From contig JAFGUG010000026.1 of the NCBI GenBank assembly GCA_016938655.1, positions 62,001-126,000 on the forward strand: 64,000 bases of DNA. Direction: 5' to 3'. The notes below the pieces were generated by a model. That model had not been told where the DNA came from. It saw only the letters and a program-made list of their open reading frames with translations, and searched no databases. Below are positions 47,178 through 55,805 of this stretch, one piece after another; positions within the stretch are counted from its first letter, which is position 1, and each line of letters starts with the position of its first letter. This DNA comes from Thiotrichales bacterium (GTDB lineage: Bacteria > Pseudomonadota > Gammaproteobacteria > Thiomicrospirales > Thiomicrospiraceae). The translations under genes were made by a program, and so were the position numbers.

Positions 47178-49535
47178 TTGCATCTATTAAAGCGATCGTA
47201 CAAGTTGTTAACGTTGGTCAGTGCCACTTTTATTGCGGTTGCCTTTGCCTTTTTATTGGTCGCAAAAGGCGTAGTTAATCAGCAAGATCAGGCAATTCAG
47301 TTAACTAAAAATGTTCAAGTTGAACTAGCTCAAGTTCGACTAGCATTAACGCAATCAATGGAACTTGGTTTGCCCTTCAATCCTTTAGCAAGCGAAGGAA
47401 TCAACCTTGCCTTTCAGCAGGCAGAAAATACGTTTCAATCGTTGGATAAACTTGTCGCCGTCTCTTTTCTGTTAACCAAAGATGATAGCTTAAAAACAAC
47501 GGTTTTGGCGCTTAAACAAACCCTTTACAGTTTACGAACCAACAACTCATCCACCATTACTAGTCTAGATTCCCCTCCAACTCAAATGTTAACAGCGGTT
47601 GAATTTAACCAGGCACTTTCCTCCCTTCTAAGTCGAGTTCAAGCGTTTGAACAAGCATTGATAGCGGCACTCTCCTCAGTAAACCGAACCTTCCTTTATG
47701 GATTGATCTTTGTCTTTTTATTGATTGTGGGGGTTGTTGGTGTTTTGTTCTTTAAAATGCGTAGATCTGGTAAAGAATTACAAGATTATGCCAACTTGTT
47801 ACAAGAAGTGAACCAGTTAGTTCGTCAAAAAAATGCGCTTTTGGTCTCTGAAAATGAGCGCAGTCAAAACTATTTGGATGTGGCCGGTGTGTTCATTGTG
47901 GTACTTGACTGTGATGGCAATATCGCCATGCTCAATAACAAGGCTTGTGAAATTTTAGGGTATGAAGAGTCAGATGTATTAGGGCAGAATTGGTTTGAGT
48001 TATGTATTCCCAATGATACTAAAACCGCTTTAAGCGAAATGTACGACGGCATTATCTTAAATCACCAACCGTTATTAGAACACTTTGAAAGTGAAGTGAT
48101 TAGCCGCTCGGGTTCCAAACACATGATTGCTTGGCGCAATGCCTTATTGTTAAGTGATGAGGGGGTGATAGAGGGGATGATCTGTTCGGGTGAAGATGTG
48201 ACAGAGTTAAAACGAACGGAAGATCAATTGGCTTTTATGGCGCATCACGATAACTTAACAGGCCTGCCTAACCGTTCTCTGTTAACCGCTCGCTTACAAC
48301 ACGCCCTTGAAATTGCCCGCCGCCAACCCACCCTAATTGCGGTCTGTTTTTTTGATATTGATAACTTCAAAAATATTAATGACAGCTATGGCCATGATGT
48401 GGGTGATGAGTTGCTAATAACGGTTTCCAAACGGGTTTCTGATATTGTTCGTAGACAAGATACTTTGGCGCGTTTAGGGGGGGATGAGTTTGTTTTGGTC
48501 TTGGAAGATATTCGCGATAAAACCGAGGTAGCGGTGATTATTGAGAAAATAATCACTGCATTTGGTCAGCCTATGGATATTCAATCGCAAACACTCTCCG
48601 TAACCACCAGTATTGGAATTAGCTTGTATCCGCAAGATGGCTTAGATGTTAATGCTTTAATTAAGTACGCCGATACCGCCATGTACCAAGCAAAAGGCAA
48701 CGGTAAAAATGCCTACGCCTTTTATGCAGAGCACATGACAGAAGAGTTAATGCAGCGTGTTTACATTCAAAAAGATCTAAAAACTGCGATTCTGAATCAA
48801 CAGTTTGAAGTGTTTTATCAGCCACAAATTAACTTACAAACCAATCAAACGATTGGTTTAGAAGCCTTGGTACGCTGGAATCATCCAGAAAAAGGCGTGG
48901 TCATGCCTAATGAGTTTATTCAATTTGCTGAAGAGTCGAACTCGATTAAAGAGATTGGCTACCAAGTGTTACGCAGAGCCTGTTTGGACATTAAAGAGCT
49001 TCATGATGAACAGTTATTTGATGGTTATGTGGCGGTTAATGTTTCTGCAGTGCAGTTAAGAGATCGTGACTTTATCCCAAGCTTGCTAGATTTAATTGAA
49101 GAGACACAAATAAAACCAGAGTGGTTGGAGCTCGAATTAACCGAGTCTGTGGTGATGAACGAAACCAAAGAGGGCGTTTCAATGTTGAACTCGCTCAGTC
49201 AGATTGGCGTTAAGATTGCCATTGATGATTTTGGTACGGGCTACTCCTCTTTGAGTTACTTAAGCGAGTTGCCATTTGATAAGCTCAAAATTGATATGTC
49301 GTTTATACGCAATATATTAAGTGATGAAAAAGCCCGAACGGTTGCCCAAACCATTATTCAACTTTCAAATAATATGAACATGACAACACTTGCAGAAGGC
49401 ATTGAATACAGTGAACAAATGGACTACCTCAAGAAAAACCATTGTCAGCAAGGGCAGGGCTATCTAATTAGCAAGCCTAAACCCATTCGCAAGCTTAAAC
49501 GTTGGCTTAAAAAATCTCGATTAAAAGCAGCTTAA
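47178..49535 (+). CDS. Membrane-bound PAS-GGDEF-EAL cyclic-di-GMP protein (TTG start)
   Basis: The 785-residue protein has two membrane helices (about 10-30 and 170-195) around a periplasmic stretch, a PAS domain (about 230-345), a GGDEF domain with an intact RLGGDEF motif near residue 433 and an EAL domain with EALVRW near 560, ELELTESVV and DDFGTGYSSL. Both catalytic motifs are complete, so it could make and degrade c-di-GMP. The TTG start follows GAGG at good spacing and there is no early ATG. A CAGGCCTGC copy at 48259 encodes the TGLP of the GGDEF domain. Confidence 0.92.
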   Translation: MHLLKRSYKLLTLVSATFIAVAFAFLLVAKGVVNQQDQAIQLTKNVQVELAQVRLALTQSMELGLPFNPLASEGINLAFQQAENTFQSLDKLVAVSFLLTKDDSLKTTVLALKQTLYSLRTNNSSTITSLDSPPTQMLTAVEFNQALSSLLSRVQAFEQALIAALSSVNRTFLYGLIFVFLLIVGVVGVLFFKMRRSGKELQDYANLLQEVNQLVRQKNALLVSENERSQNYLDVAGVFIVVLDCDGNIAMLNNKACEILGYEESDVLGQNWFELCIPNDTKTALSEMYDGIILNHQPLLEHFESEVISRSGSKHMIAWRNALLLSDEGVIEGMICSGEDVTELKRTEDQLAFMAHHDNLTGLPNRSLLTARLQHALEIARRQPTLIAVCFFDIDNFKNINDSYGHDVGDELLITVSKRVSDIVRRQDTLARLGGDEFVLVLEDIRDKTEVAVIIEKIITAFGQPMDIQSQTLSVTTSIGISLYPQDGLDVNALIKYADTAMYQAKGNGKNAYAFYAEHMTEELMQRVYIQKDLKTAILNQQFEVFYQPQINLQTNQTIGLEALVRWNHPEKGVVMPNEFIQFAEESNSIKEIGYQVLRRACLDIKELHDEQLFDGYVAVNVSAVQLRDRDFIPSLLDLIEETQIKPEWLELELTESVVMNETKEGVSMLNSLSQIGVKIAIDDFGTGYSSLSYLSELPFDKLKIDMSFIRNILSDEKARTVAQTIIQLSNNMNMTTLAEGIEYSEQMDYLKKNHCQQGQGYLISKPKPIRKLKRWLKKSRLKAA

Positions 49536-49662
49536 TCGACATAGCTTAAACAATAAAACACTGCTATTTTATTTTACGCTGCCCATCCTTTTTTCTGAAC
49601 GTCATCTGAATTTTGTATTACGCTATAATGTCTGCAATTACTCCAAATAGAAAAGACAGACC

Positions 49663-51714
49663 ATGACATCAAACGCCACAAACCCAATCTTAAATATAGC
49701 CCAACTTCCAGAATTTGATGCGTTTCACGTGGAACACATTGAACCCGCAATCAATCAATTGTTAGCGGATAACCGTGCGGTCATTACTCAATTAACCAAC
49801 CAAACTGAAACGCCGACTTGGCAAAACTTTGTTGAGAAGTTAGAGCATATCGACAACCGTTTTGAACGTGTTTGGGGGCCGATTGGTCATTTGGATTCGG
49901 TTAACAATAGTGATGAGTGGCATGCGGCTTACAACGCGTGTTTAGAGAAGGTGACCGAATATTACACAGAGGTCGGTCAGAACAAAGGCTTGTTTGATAA
50001 GTTCACCGCCATTTCTGAGAGTGAAGCTTATAAAACCTATTCTGTGGCGCAGAAAAAGGTGATTGAGAATGCGTTACGCAACTTTCATTTATCAGGTATT
50101 GCACTGCCACCCGAACAGCAGGTCGAGTATCAAGAAATCTCTCAAAAGTTGTCACAACTCAGCAGTCAGTTTGGCAACCATGTGCTTAAGTCGACTCAAG
50201 CCTGGACTAAGAATATTTTAGATGAATCAGAGTTAGCAGGCCTGCCAGAAAGTGCGTTGGGATTATTACAACAACTGGCGCAACAAAAATCATTAGACGG
50301 TTGGTTAGTGACTCTGGATTTTCCATCGTATTTAGCTATTTTAACGCACGCGGATTCACGAGAATTGCGCGCAGAAGTGTATCGTGCCTTTGCAACCCGT
50401 GCGTCAGATCAAGCGCTTAATACCGATTTTGATAACACTGATCTAATCGAACAGATTCGTTTGTTGCGCCACCAAAAAGCCAACTTATTAGGCTTTGATC
50501 AGTATGCTGATTACTCCTTAGCGACCAAAATGGCGGAGAGCAAAGAACAGGTGCTTGGCTTTTTAAGAGATTTAGCGGTTAAGTCAAAACCTCAGGCAGA
50601 GGTAGAGTTAAATACCTTAAGCACCTTCGCTGCAAATGAGTTAGGGATTGAAGACCTACAACCTTGGGATGTCGCGTATGCGTCAGAAAACCTTAAAAAC
50701 AAAACCCTGTCATTATCACAAGAGAAGCTGCGTCCGTACTTTCCAGTCACATCGGTATTAGCAGGCCTGTTCAATATAACCGAAACCTTGTTTGGGGTAA
50801 GTGTCCGTGAGAAACACGGTGTTTCAAGTTGGCATAAAGACGTTCGATTTTTTGAACTGATTGATGATTCTGGCGTGTTAATTGGTCAGTTTTATTTAGA
50901 TTTGTATGCCCGTGAAAACAAACGCGGTGGCGCTTGGATGGATTCCGCGGTGTCACGTTGGAAACATCAAGGTGGCACTGTGCAAACGCCAGTCGCCTAT
51001 TTAGTCTGTAACTTCACCCCGCCAGTTGGTGACAATCCCGCTTGTTTAACGCACGATGAAGTGACCACACTGTTCCATGAGTTTGGGCACGGAATTCACC
51101 ACTTAATGACGCAAATGGAACACTTAGATATTTCAGGCATTAGTGGGGTGCCGTGGGATGCGGTTGAATTGCCTTCGCAATTTATGGAGAACTTCTGTTG
51201 GGAGCGAGAAGGGTTAGACTTAATCTCTGCGCATATAGAAACCGGTGAGCCGTTACCGGATGAGCTGTTTGATTCTTTAAAAAGAAGTCGAGGGTTTCAA
51301 TCGGCCATGATGATGGTTCGTCAAATTGAATTTGCACTGATGGATTTTGAGTTACACAGTTTCTATTCAACCGAAGAGAAGGAGGACATTCTGGATTTGG
51401 CGGCACGCATCCGTGAGGAGGTGTCGGTGATTAAGCCGCCAGAATACGCACGTCAATTGCACAGCTTTAGCCATATTTTTGCTGGCGGTTATGCCGCAGG
51501 TTACTTCAGTTACAAATGGGCAGAAGTCTTATCGGCAGACGCGTTTAGCCTGTTTGAAGAGACCGGTATTTTAAACGCCGAAACAGGGGCTAAATTTAAA
51601 AACACCATTCTAGCCGCCGGGGGTTCGGTTGACCCAATGGTGCTGTTTAAATCGTTTAGAGGCCGTGAACCGGATATTGAAGCGTTACTACGACACAGTG
51701 GTATTGCCGCTTAA
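49663..51714 (+). CDS. prlC: Oligopeptidase A (M3 family metallopeptidase)
   Basis: The 683-residue cytosolic peptidase has the zinc motif HEFGH at residues 472-476 and the M3 blocks LPSQFMENFCWE and FSHIFAGGYAAGYFSYKWAEV. It degrades short peptides, including cleaved signal peptides. A parS-type site lies in its 5' part (49721-49736), encoding FHVEHI, and two CAGGCCTG copies lie at 50237 and 50762. Confidence 0.95.
   Translation: MTSNATNPILNIAQLPEFDAFHVEHIEPAINQLLADNRAVITQLTNQTETPTWQNFVEKLEHIDNRFERVWGPIGHLDSVNNSDEWHAAYNACLEKVTEYYTEVGQNKGLFDKFTAISESEAYKTYSVAQKKVIENALRNFHLSGIALPPEQQVEYQEISQKLSQLSSQFGNHVLKSTQAWTKNILDESELAGLPESALGLLQQLAQQKSLDGWLVTLDFPSYLAILTHADSRELRAEVYRAFATRASDQALNTDFDNTDLIEQIRLLRHQKANLLGFDQYADYSLATKMAESKEQVLGFLRDLAVKSKPQAEVELNTLSTFAANELGIEDLQPWDVAYASENLKNKTLSLSQEKLRPYFPVTSVLAGLFNITETLFGVSVREKHGVSSWHKDVRFFELIDDSGVLIGQFYLDLYARENKRGGAWMDSAVSRWKHQGGTVQTPVAYLVCNFTPPVGDNPACLTHDEVTTLFHEFGHGIHHLMTQMEHLDISGISGVPWDAVELPSQFMENFCWEREGLDLISAHIETGEPLPDELFDSLKRSRGFQSAMMMVRQIEFALMDFELHSFYSTEEKEDILDLAARIREEVSVIKPPEYARQLHSFSHIFAGGYAAGYFSYKWAEVLSADAFSLFEETGILNAETGAKFKNTILAAGGSVDPMVLFKSFRGREPDIEALLRHSGIAA
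49721..49736. other. parS-type centromere site inside prlC
   Basis: CGTTTCACGTGGAACA matches the parS consensus at 15 of 16 positions with degenerate Y/R positions allowed. It is embedded in the coding sequence of the M3 peptidase. Confidence 0.75.
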
Positions 51715-51743
51715 TGGTGAGCGTTTTATTCAGAGTCTGGAGA

Positions 51744-51784
51744 TAAAAAAATACCCTTGTAAGCATCGAGTGCTTGCAAGGGTA
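51744..51784 (-). terminator. Intrinsic terminator of the DsrE-DsrE-porin operon
   Basis: TACCCTTG-AAGCA and TGCTT-CAAGGGTA form a long stem with one T/G pair opposite. The T run (seven T on the minus strand) lies on the side that serves minus-strand transcripts arriving from the porin gene. Confidence 0.75.
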
Positions 51785-51863
51785 AATGGGTTGGCGATGA
51801 AACCAACCAAAAACTTGAACAGTTTTGAGGTTTTTATTATGGGTTCACTAGGTAACGTTTAAG

Positions 51864-53168
51864 TTAAAAAATCATCATAACTTGCGCAGATACACGGTTA
51901 TCTAAGCCACTTAAAATGACGTTGGCTGCCGCTGTAGAATCAAGATTCGGTGCTTTTGCGTCACGAATTTCATAGTTCAAGCGAACGGATGTTTTCTTGT
52001 TAAAGAAGTATTGACCACCCAAAGTGGTGGTGGTGAATTGGCGTTCTGCTGCTGCACCTCCATCGCCATTTGCGTCGGTTGCATTATTTAATCGATCGTA
52101 ACGAACGTTAAGCTCCAAGTTCGGTTTAACACGATAGCCTAAATCAAGATAGTAACCGTTTGATTTTTGATCTTTAAGTACACTAAAAGTTCCGCCATTG
52201 TCAGGCGTTCTTGCTGCGGTGGTTCCGTTGTAAATCATCCCGTTTGCCATAATGTACTCAGCCGCTAATCGGTACTTGCCATCAAAGTAGGTGCTACCTA
52301 AGCCACTTCTTTTGCGAGTGTTTCCTGAAGTATCATCAATCGTTCTTTTACCATCTTGCATCCATGCAAAAAATTTCATACCGTGTCGTCTAGGCCCCTT
52401 AGAGTCACCAAATATTTTCTCAGTTGACAGATAACCATAAAGGTCTAGGTCACTGTCTTTGTCGGTCATGGCTAACCCTCCGCCATTACCTACCATCAAT
52501 GCATAAGAGTGCTCCCACTCCCCTTTTCTAAAGGCGTCAAAGACCTGAACCCCGGTATCTCTAAAAGCACCAACAGGGCCGTTTCTTCCAGTATCACCGG
52601 CAGAGTTATCAAAGGTGCGTTCCAGTAATAGACGATCGGTTACATTGGTAAAGTTCACATAGTTAAACACTGGAATGGCTTTTAAGCCCTCTTCCGATCC
52701 TGGTGTTTTAAATAGACCAAGACGTACACGCGCACCCGGAATATGATTTAGGGTAACACTGGCATCGGTTAATTGTCCTTGCGAAGCCTTGCCACCCGTG
52801 GTGATACCATTGTTGCCTAACTCGGCCATTAGAAAATAGTTCACTTTGTTATCCAGTGGAAAGTTAGCCCCTCTTATCGCAAGTCTTGCTCTGCGAGCAT
52901 TAAACCCTTGTGAGGTATCTAATTGAGGTGCCAACTGGTTGAAAGCGGCACTTTCACCCGCACCAGGGCCTGCTTTAAGTTTGGTATCATCGGTTTTTTG
53001 ATAATCAATTTGCACAAATCCCCAAACCTTAGCGCGAGGTGCTTGGTCAGCAGGTTCCGTACCTTGAATCATTAACCAGTTTGCCGCTTGAACAGATTGG
53101 CTAACTAATGCGCCCGCTAGAGCGAGTAAAATCGCTGTTTTTTTAATAGTGTTTGATTTTTTTAACAT
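51864..53168 (-). CDS. Outer-membrane porin (OprO/OprP-like)
   Basis: A signal peptide (ending SQSVQA) is followed by a 16-strand-type porin of 434 residues. WGFVQIDYQKTDDTK, FNARRARLAIRGANFP, YFLMAELG and the C-terminal RVSAQVMMIF with final Phe fit the phosphate/pyrophosphate-selective porin family. The true solute is unknown. It is the last gene of a probable operon with two DsrE-like genes and may respond to the ECF sigma factor encoded next door. Confidence 0.85.
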   Translation of the reverse strand: MLKKSNTIKKTAILLALAGALVSQSVQAANWLMIQGTEPADQAPRAKVWGFVQIDYQKTDDTKLKAGPGAGESAAFNQLAPQLDTSQGFNARRARLAIRGANFPLDNKVNYFLMAELGNNGITTGGKASQGQLTDASVTLNHIPGARVRLGLFKTPGSEEGLKAIPVFNYVNFTNVTDRLLLERTFDNSAGDTGRNGPVGAFRDTGVQVFDAFRKGEWEHSYALMVGNGGGLAMTDKDSDLDLYGYLSTEKIFGDSKGPRRHGMKFFAWMQDGKRTIDDTSGNTRKRSGLGSTYFDGKYRLAAEYIMANGMIYNGTTAARTPDNGGTFSVLKDQKSNGYYLDLGYRVKPNLELNVRYDRLNNATDANGDGGAAAERQFTTTTLGGQYFFNKKTSVRLNYEIRDAKAPNLDSTAAANVILSGLDNRVSAQVMMIF

Positions 53169-53230
53169 GAGAATCCTTTCCTGATTTTATATTTTTATGT
53201 AACTTTCTATGTTTCTTTTATTGTTCTTGC

Positions 53231-53725
53231 TTAAGGCTTTACGTAAGTAAACCCCTGTCCTTGAAGGTATGAAAGCTCAGCAACACCGCTTGGCACAATG
53301 TCACTTGGTGAAGCGTCGTATAGGTGGTCGTTAACGTTGACATTCCGTCCCTTGACTGTATTAGCACACACATTAAAGGTGACACCTTGTGCCTTTAAAG
53401 CATCAATTCGTTGGGTCATGGCGCCGTCAGCATTCGCGGTTTTAAACTTTGGTACTGCTTTAAGAGCTTCAGGTTTTAATATTAAAGAGAGGCCGTTTCC
53501 ATGCATCACCACTCTGACTTCAATATTCTCTGAACCAACCGCATTAATATGATTTTGAATATTTCCTAAAGCACTTTTTTGAATTTTTGGATCGTCAAAG
53601 TTGATGTGATACACCACTTTCTGTTTACCGTATTTGTCTGCATTGTCATTTGCGGTTGCAAAATTAGGTAGCAACAAAGTGCAAGTGAAGAGCAGTGTGG
53701 TTATAAATTGCGTCATTGTTTTCAT
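53231..53725 (-). CDS. Periplasmic DsrE-like sulfur-relay protein
   Basis: The 164-residue protein has a signal peptide (LLFTCTLLLPNFATA) and a DsrE-fold domain: VVYHINFDDP, VRVVMHGNGLSLILK, and the loop GVTFNVCANTVKG with the conserved Cys120, ending PSGVAELSYLQGQGFTYVKP. DsrE/DsrF proteins carry sulfur as a persulfide. Exported forms are less studied. It follows the related gene at 53755 by 29 bases and precedes the porin by 62 bases. Confidence 0.88.
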   Translation of the reverse strand: MKTMTQFITTLLFTCTLLLPNFATANDNADKYGKQKVVYHINFDDPKIQKSALGNIQNHINAVGSENIEVRVVMHGNGLSLILKPEALKAVPKFKTANADGAMTQRIDALKAQGVTFNVCANTVKGRNVNVNDHLYDASPSDIVPSGVAELSYLQGQGFTYVKP

Positions 53726-53754
53726 TGTTCACCTCTTGCATTGAGTCTGTTTAT

Positions 53755-54213
53755 TTAAGGTTTCAATAATTGCCATCCAGCGGCATCTAATTGCAAAATA
53801 CGACCTGCACCGGCAGGCACAAGGGTAACATTGGCCTGAAGTTCTGGTTTTGTGCCTAATTGCTTGCCAAAGTTAGCGAGCGTGTTGGCACAAGCACTAA
53901 AGCGCACGCCTGAATCCATAAGGGATTGGATACGTGCTTTGTTGACGTTATCTTTCATCATCAGTCTAAGACCTGGGCCAAAGGCAACCACTTCCATATC
54001 GACCTCTTCACCGGCGTAATATGTCAGGAGGTTTGAGGCGACATTGAGGACTAAGGTCTGTTTAAATGGATCACGATCACTGATTTGTAAGACAATCTTT
54101 TTAGTGGCGAAGGTGTCGGGCAGTGGTGCTTCTGTTTGCGCCGCAAAAACCGGCAAGCAAAACAGCAAACTTAAAAGCATTCCGAACAGCGGTTTTGAAA
54201 ATTTATTTAACAT
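53755..54213 (-). CDS. Periplasmic DsrE-like protein (paralogue)
   Basis: The 152-residue protein has a signal peptide (LLSLLFCLPVFAA) and the same fold as its neighbour: VDMEVVAFGPGLRLMMKD, GVRFSACANTLANFG with Cys108, and a C-terminal QLDAAGWQLLKP. The two paralogues are probably cotranscribed. It is divergent from the sigma factor gene across 204 bases, which suggests shared control. Confidence 0.88.
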   Translation of the reverse strand: MLNKFSKPLFGMLLSLLFCLPVFAAQTEAPLPDTFATKKIVLQISDRDPFKQTLVLNVASNLLTYYAGEEVDMEVVAFGPGLRLMMKDNVNKARIQSLMDSGVRFSACANTLANFGKQLGTKPELQANVTLVPAGAGRILQLDAAGWQLLKP

Positions 54214-54417
54214 TCTGTTTCCTTTTTATTAGACGATTAATGAGCGCGCTTAAGAGTTAAACGAATGGCAACGGGTTTTATTCCATCTATTTTCCGCGAA
54301 AAATTCTATCGGGTTAGCAGTGTAATTTATTTCGTAAAACACTAATATTTAAAGCCTTTTACAAAACAATTCATTTCGTTTACTATCGAAAAAAGAGCCA
54401 TTTTTAAAGATGAAAAT
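54214..54417. promoter_or_regulatory. Divergent promoter region between the DsrE operon and the ECF sigma gene
   Basis: The 204-base gap has no gene and presumably holds both promoters. I could not identify a convincing matched -35/-10 pair for an ECF sigma. Upstream of the sigma gene an ATG at 54410 opens only a three-codon frame. Confidence 0.5.
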
Positions 54418-54993
54418 ATGAAATTAACCACGACGGTCAAAAACCTGTTTAGTGACAGTAAACGACAACGGCAGTTGGATGCTTTGTTAGTGCAGAAGCA
54501 CCAACGGCTTTATCGATTAGCCTATGCATGGTGCCATCAATCAAGCCAAGCTGAAGATTTGGTACAGGAGACCATGTTAAAAGCCTTAGAAAGCCATAAA
54601 GATTTACACCGTTTGGAGCATTTAGACGCATGGTTATCTAAAATAATGCATAATCAGTTTTTGGATAATATGCGTTTTAATCGTCGTTGGCAGTGGGCGG
54701 ATACAGAAGAAATTGACTATTTTTATACGGAAAGTTGCAGCGAAACTCGACTGATTGAACAGCAAACGTCAGAGTGTCTGTGTGCGGCCATGTCAAAACT
54801 CCCTTTTGAGCAAAGAGAGGCGATATCGCTGGTCGATTTAGAGGGGTTTAGTTATCAAGAAATTGCAGATATTACTTCGACCCCAATTGGAACCGTCATG
54901 AGCCGTATTTCACGTGGCCGTGAAAATTTAGTGAAATATATGAAACAGATTGAGAAGGGCAACCGAAAAATTGTGCCTTTACGGAGACATTAA
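54418..54993 (+). CDS. ECF-type RNA polymerase sigma factor
   Basis: The 191-residue protein has sigma region 2 (RLYRLAYAWCHQSSQAEDLVQETMLKAL read in parts, then AWLSKIMHNQFLDNMRFNRR) and region 4 (LPFEQREAISLVDLEGFSYQEIADI, GTVMSRISRGRENL). It lacks region 3, as ECF factors do. Its stop codon overlaps the start of the anti-sigma gene by one base, so synthesis is coupled. Its regulon probably includes itself and perhaps the divergent DsrE-porin operon. Confidence 0.93.
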   Translation: MKLTTTVKNLFSDSKRQRQLDALLVQKHQRLYRLAYAWCHQSSQAEDLVQETMLKALESHKDLHRLEHLDAWLSKIMHNQFLDNMRFNRRWQWADTEEIDYFYTESCSETRLIEQQTSECLCAAMSKLPFEQREAISLVDLEGFSYQEIADITSTPIGTVMSRISRGRENLVKYMKQIEKGNRKIVPLRRH

Positions 54994-55685
54994 TGAAGCA
55001 TCACATTGAACCCTTTCAGTTGCACGCTTATTTGGATGGTGCTTTGAGCCCAGATGAGTGCTTAGAGGTTGAATCTGCCTTAACAGCAAGCGAAAGTTTA
55101 CGCCGTCAGTTAGAGGCATTTAAAGCGGTTAAGCAGCAGGTTAAAAAAACCTACAGTCAGTTTGAACCACCCAAACAAAATGCCCCCCAACCACTCACTT
55201 TGCAACCTAAATCGTCATGGTGGTTTCCTAAATCAGCGGTTGCTTCTTTGTTGTTAGGATTTGTAATTGGTTTAGGTTTTATTGAATTAAGTCCTTCTCC
55301 ACAAACCGCTTCGGCGATTGTACAACAGCAACAAAGTGAGAATTATCTGGTGCATATAGATTCGGATGATCTTGATAAGCAGCGTCAAGCGATTGAAGAA
55401 ATTTCAGAACTGTTAAGCACGGTCGACAGTACGATTCATGTGGATTTAATCTCAAATTATAAAGGGGTGAAACTTTTTGATGTTGGCAATCCAAACCATC
55501 AGGCACTGCAAGACTTACTTTCAAAATATGAAAACCTCACGTTATTTGCTTGTAAACGTGCCTTAGAACGTGCGGCAGAGAGTGGCGAGGTGTTAAATTT
55601 AATTCCGCAGGTGCAACACGATAAACCCGCAATTGACGCGGTAGTCGAGCGTTTAAATTCGGGTTGGAGTTACATTAAAATTTAG
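54993..55685 (+). CDS. Transmembrane anti-sigma factor with periplasmic DsrE-like domain
   Basis: Residues 1-60 look like an anti-sigma domain (QLHAYLDGALSPDECLEVESAL) without the zinc-binding Cys pair. A single membrane helix is at about 81-99 (SAVASLLLGFVIGLGFIEL). Residues 115-230 follow the order of the DsrE proteins encoded nearby: NYLVHIDSDDLDKQ (strand 1), HVDLISNYKGVKLF, a cysteine loop NLTLFACKRALERA with Cys187, and a C-terminal VVERLNSGWSYIKI resembling LQGQGFTYVKP. The DsrE assignment is by eye. It suggests a sensor of the same sulfur state that the soluble DsrE proteins handle. Confidence 0.8.
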   Translation: MKHHIEPFQLHAYLDGALSPDECLEVESALTASESLRRQLEAFKAVKQQVKKTYSQFEPPKQNAPQPLTLQPKSSWWFPKSAVASLLLGFVIGLGFIELSPSPQTASAIVQQQQSENYLVHIDSDDLDKQRQAIEEISELLSTVDSTIHVDLISNYKGVKLFDVGNPNHQALQDLLSKYENLTLFACKRALERAAESGEVLNLIPQVQHDKPAIDAVVERLNSGWSYIKI

Positions 55686-55805
55686 CTCGATTTCCCGTTT
55701 ATATTGGTATGGTTTAGACATTTGATTTGGCTCTGATATTGGCCGTTTATAGGAATTTTTATAAATGGCGGTATACTGAGTCTAATTTTTAATGAATTTG
55801 ACCTT

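Noticed and set aside
54907-54919. TTTCACGTGGCCG inside the ECF sigma gene as a possible fifth parS site
   Set aside because: Only the left half and core match; the right arm is wrong in most positions.
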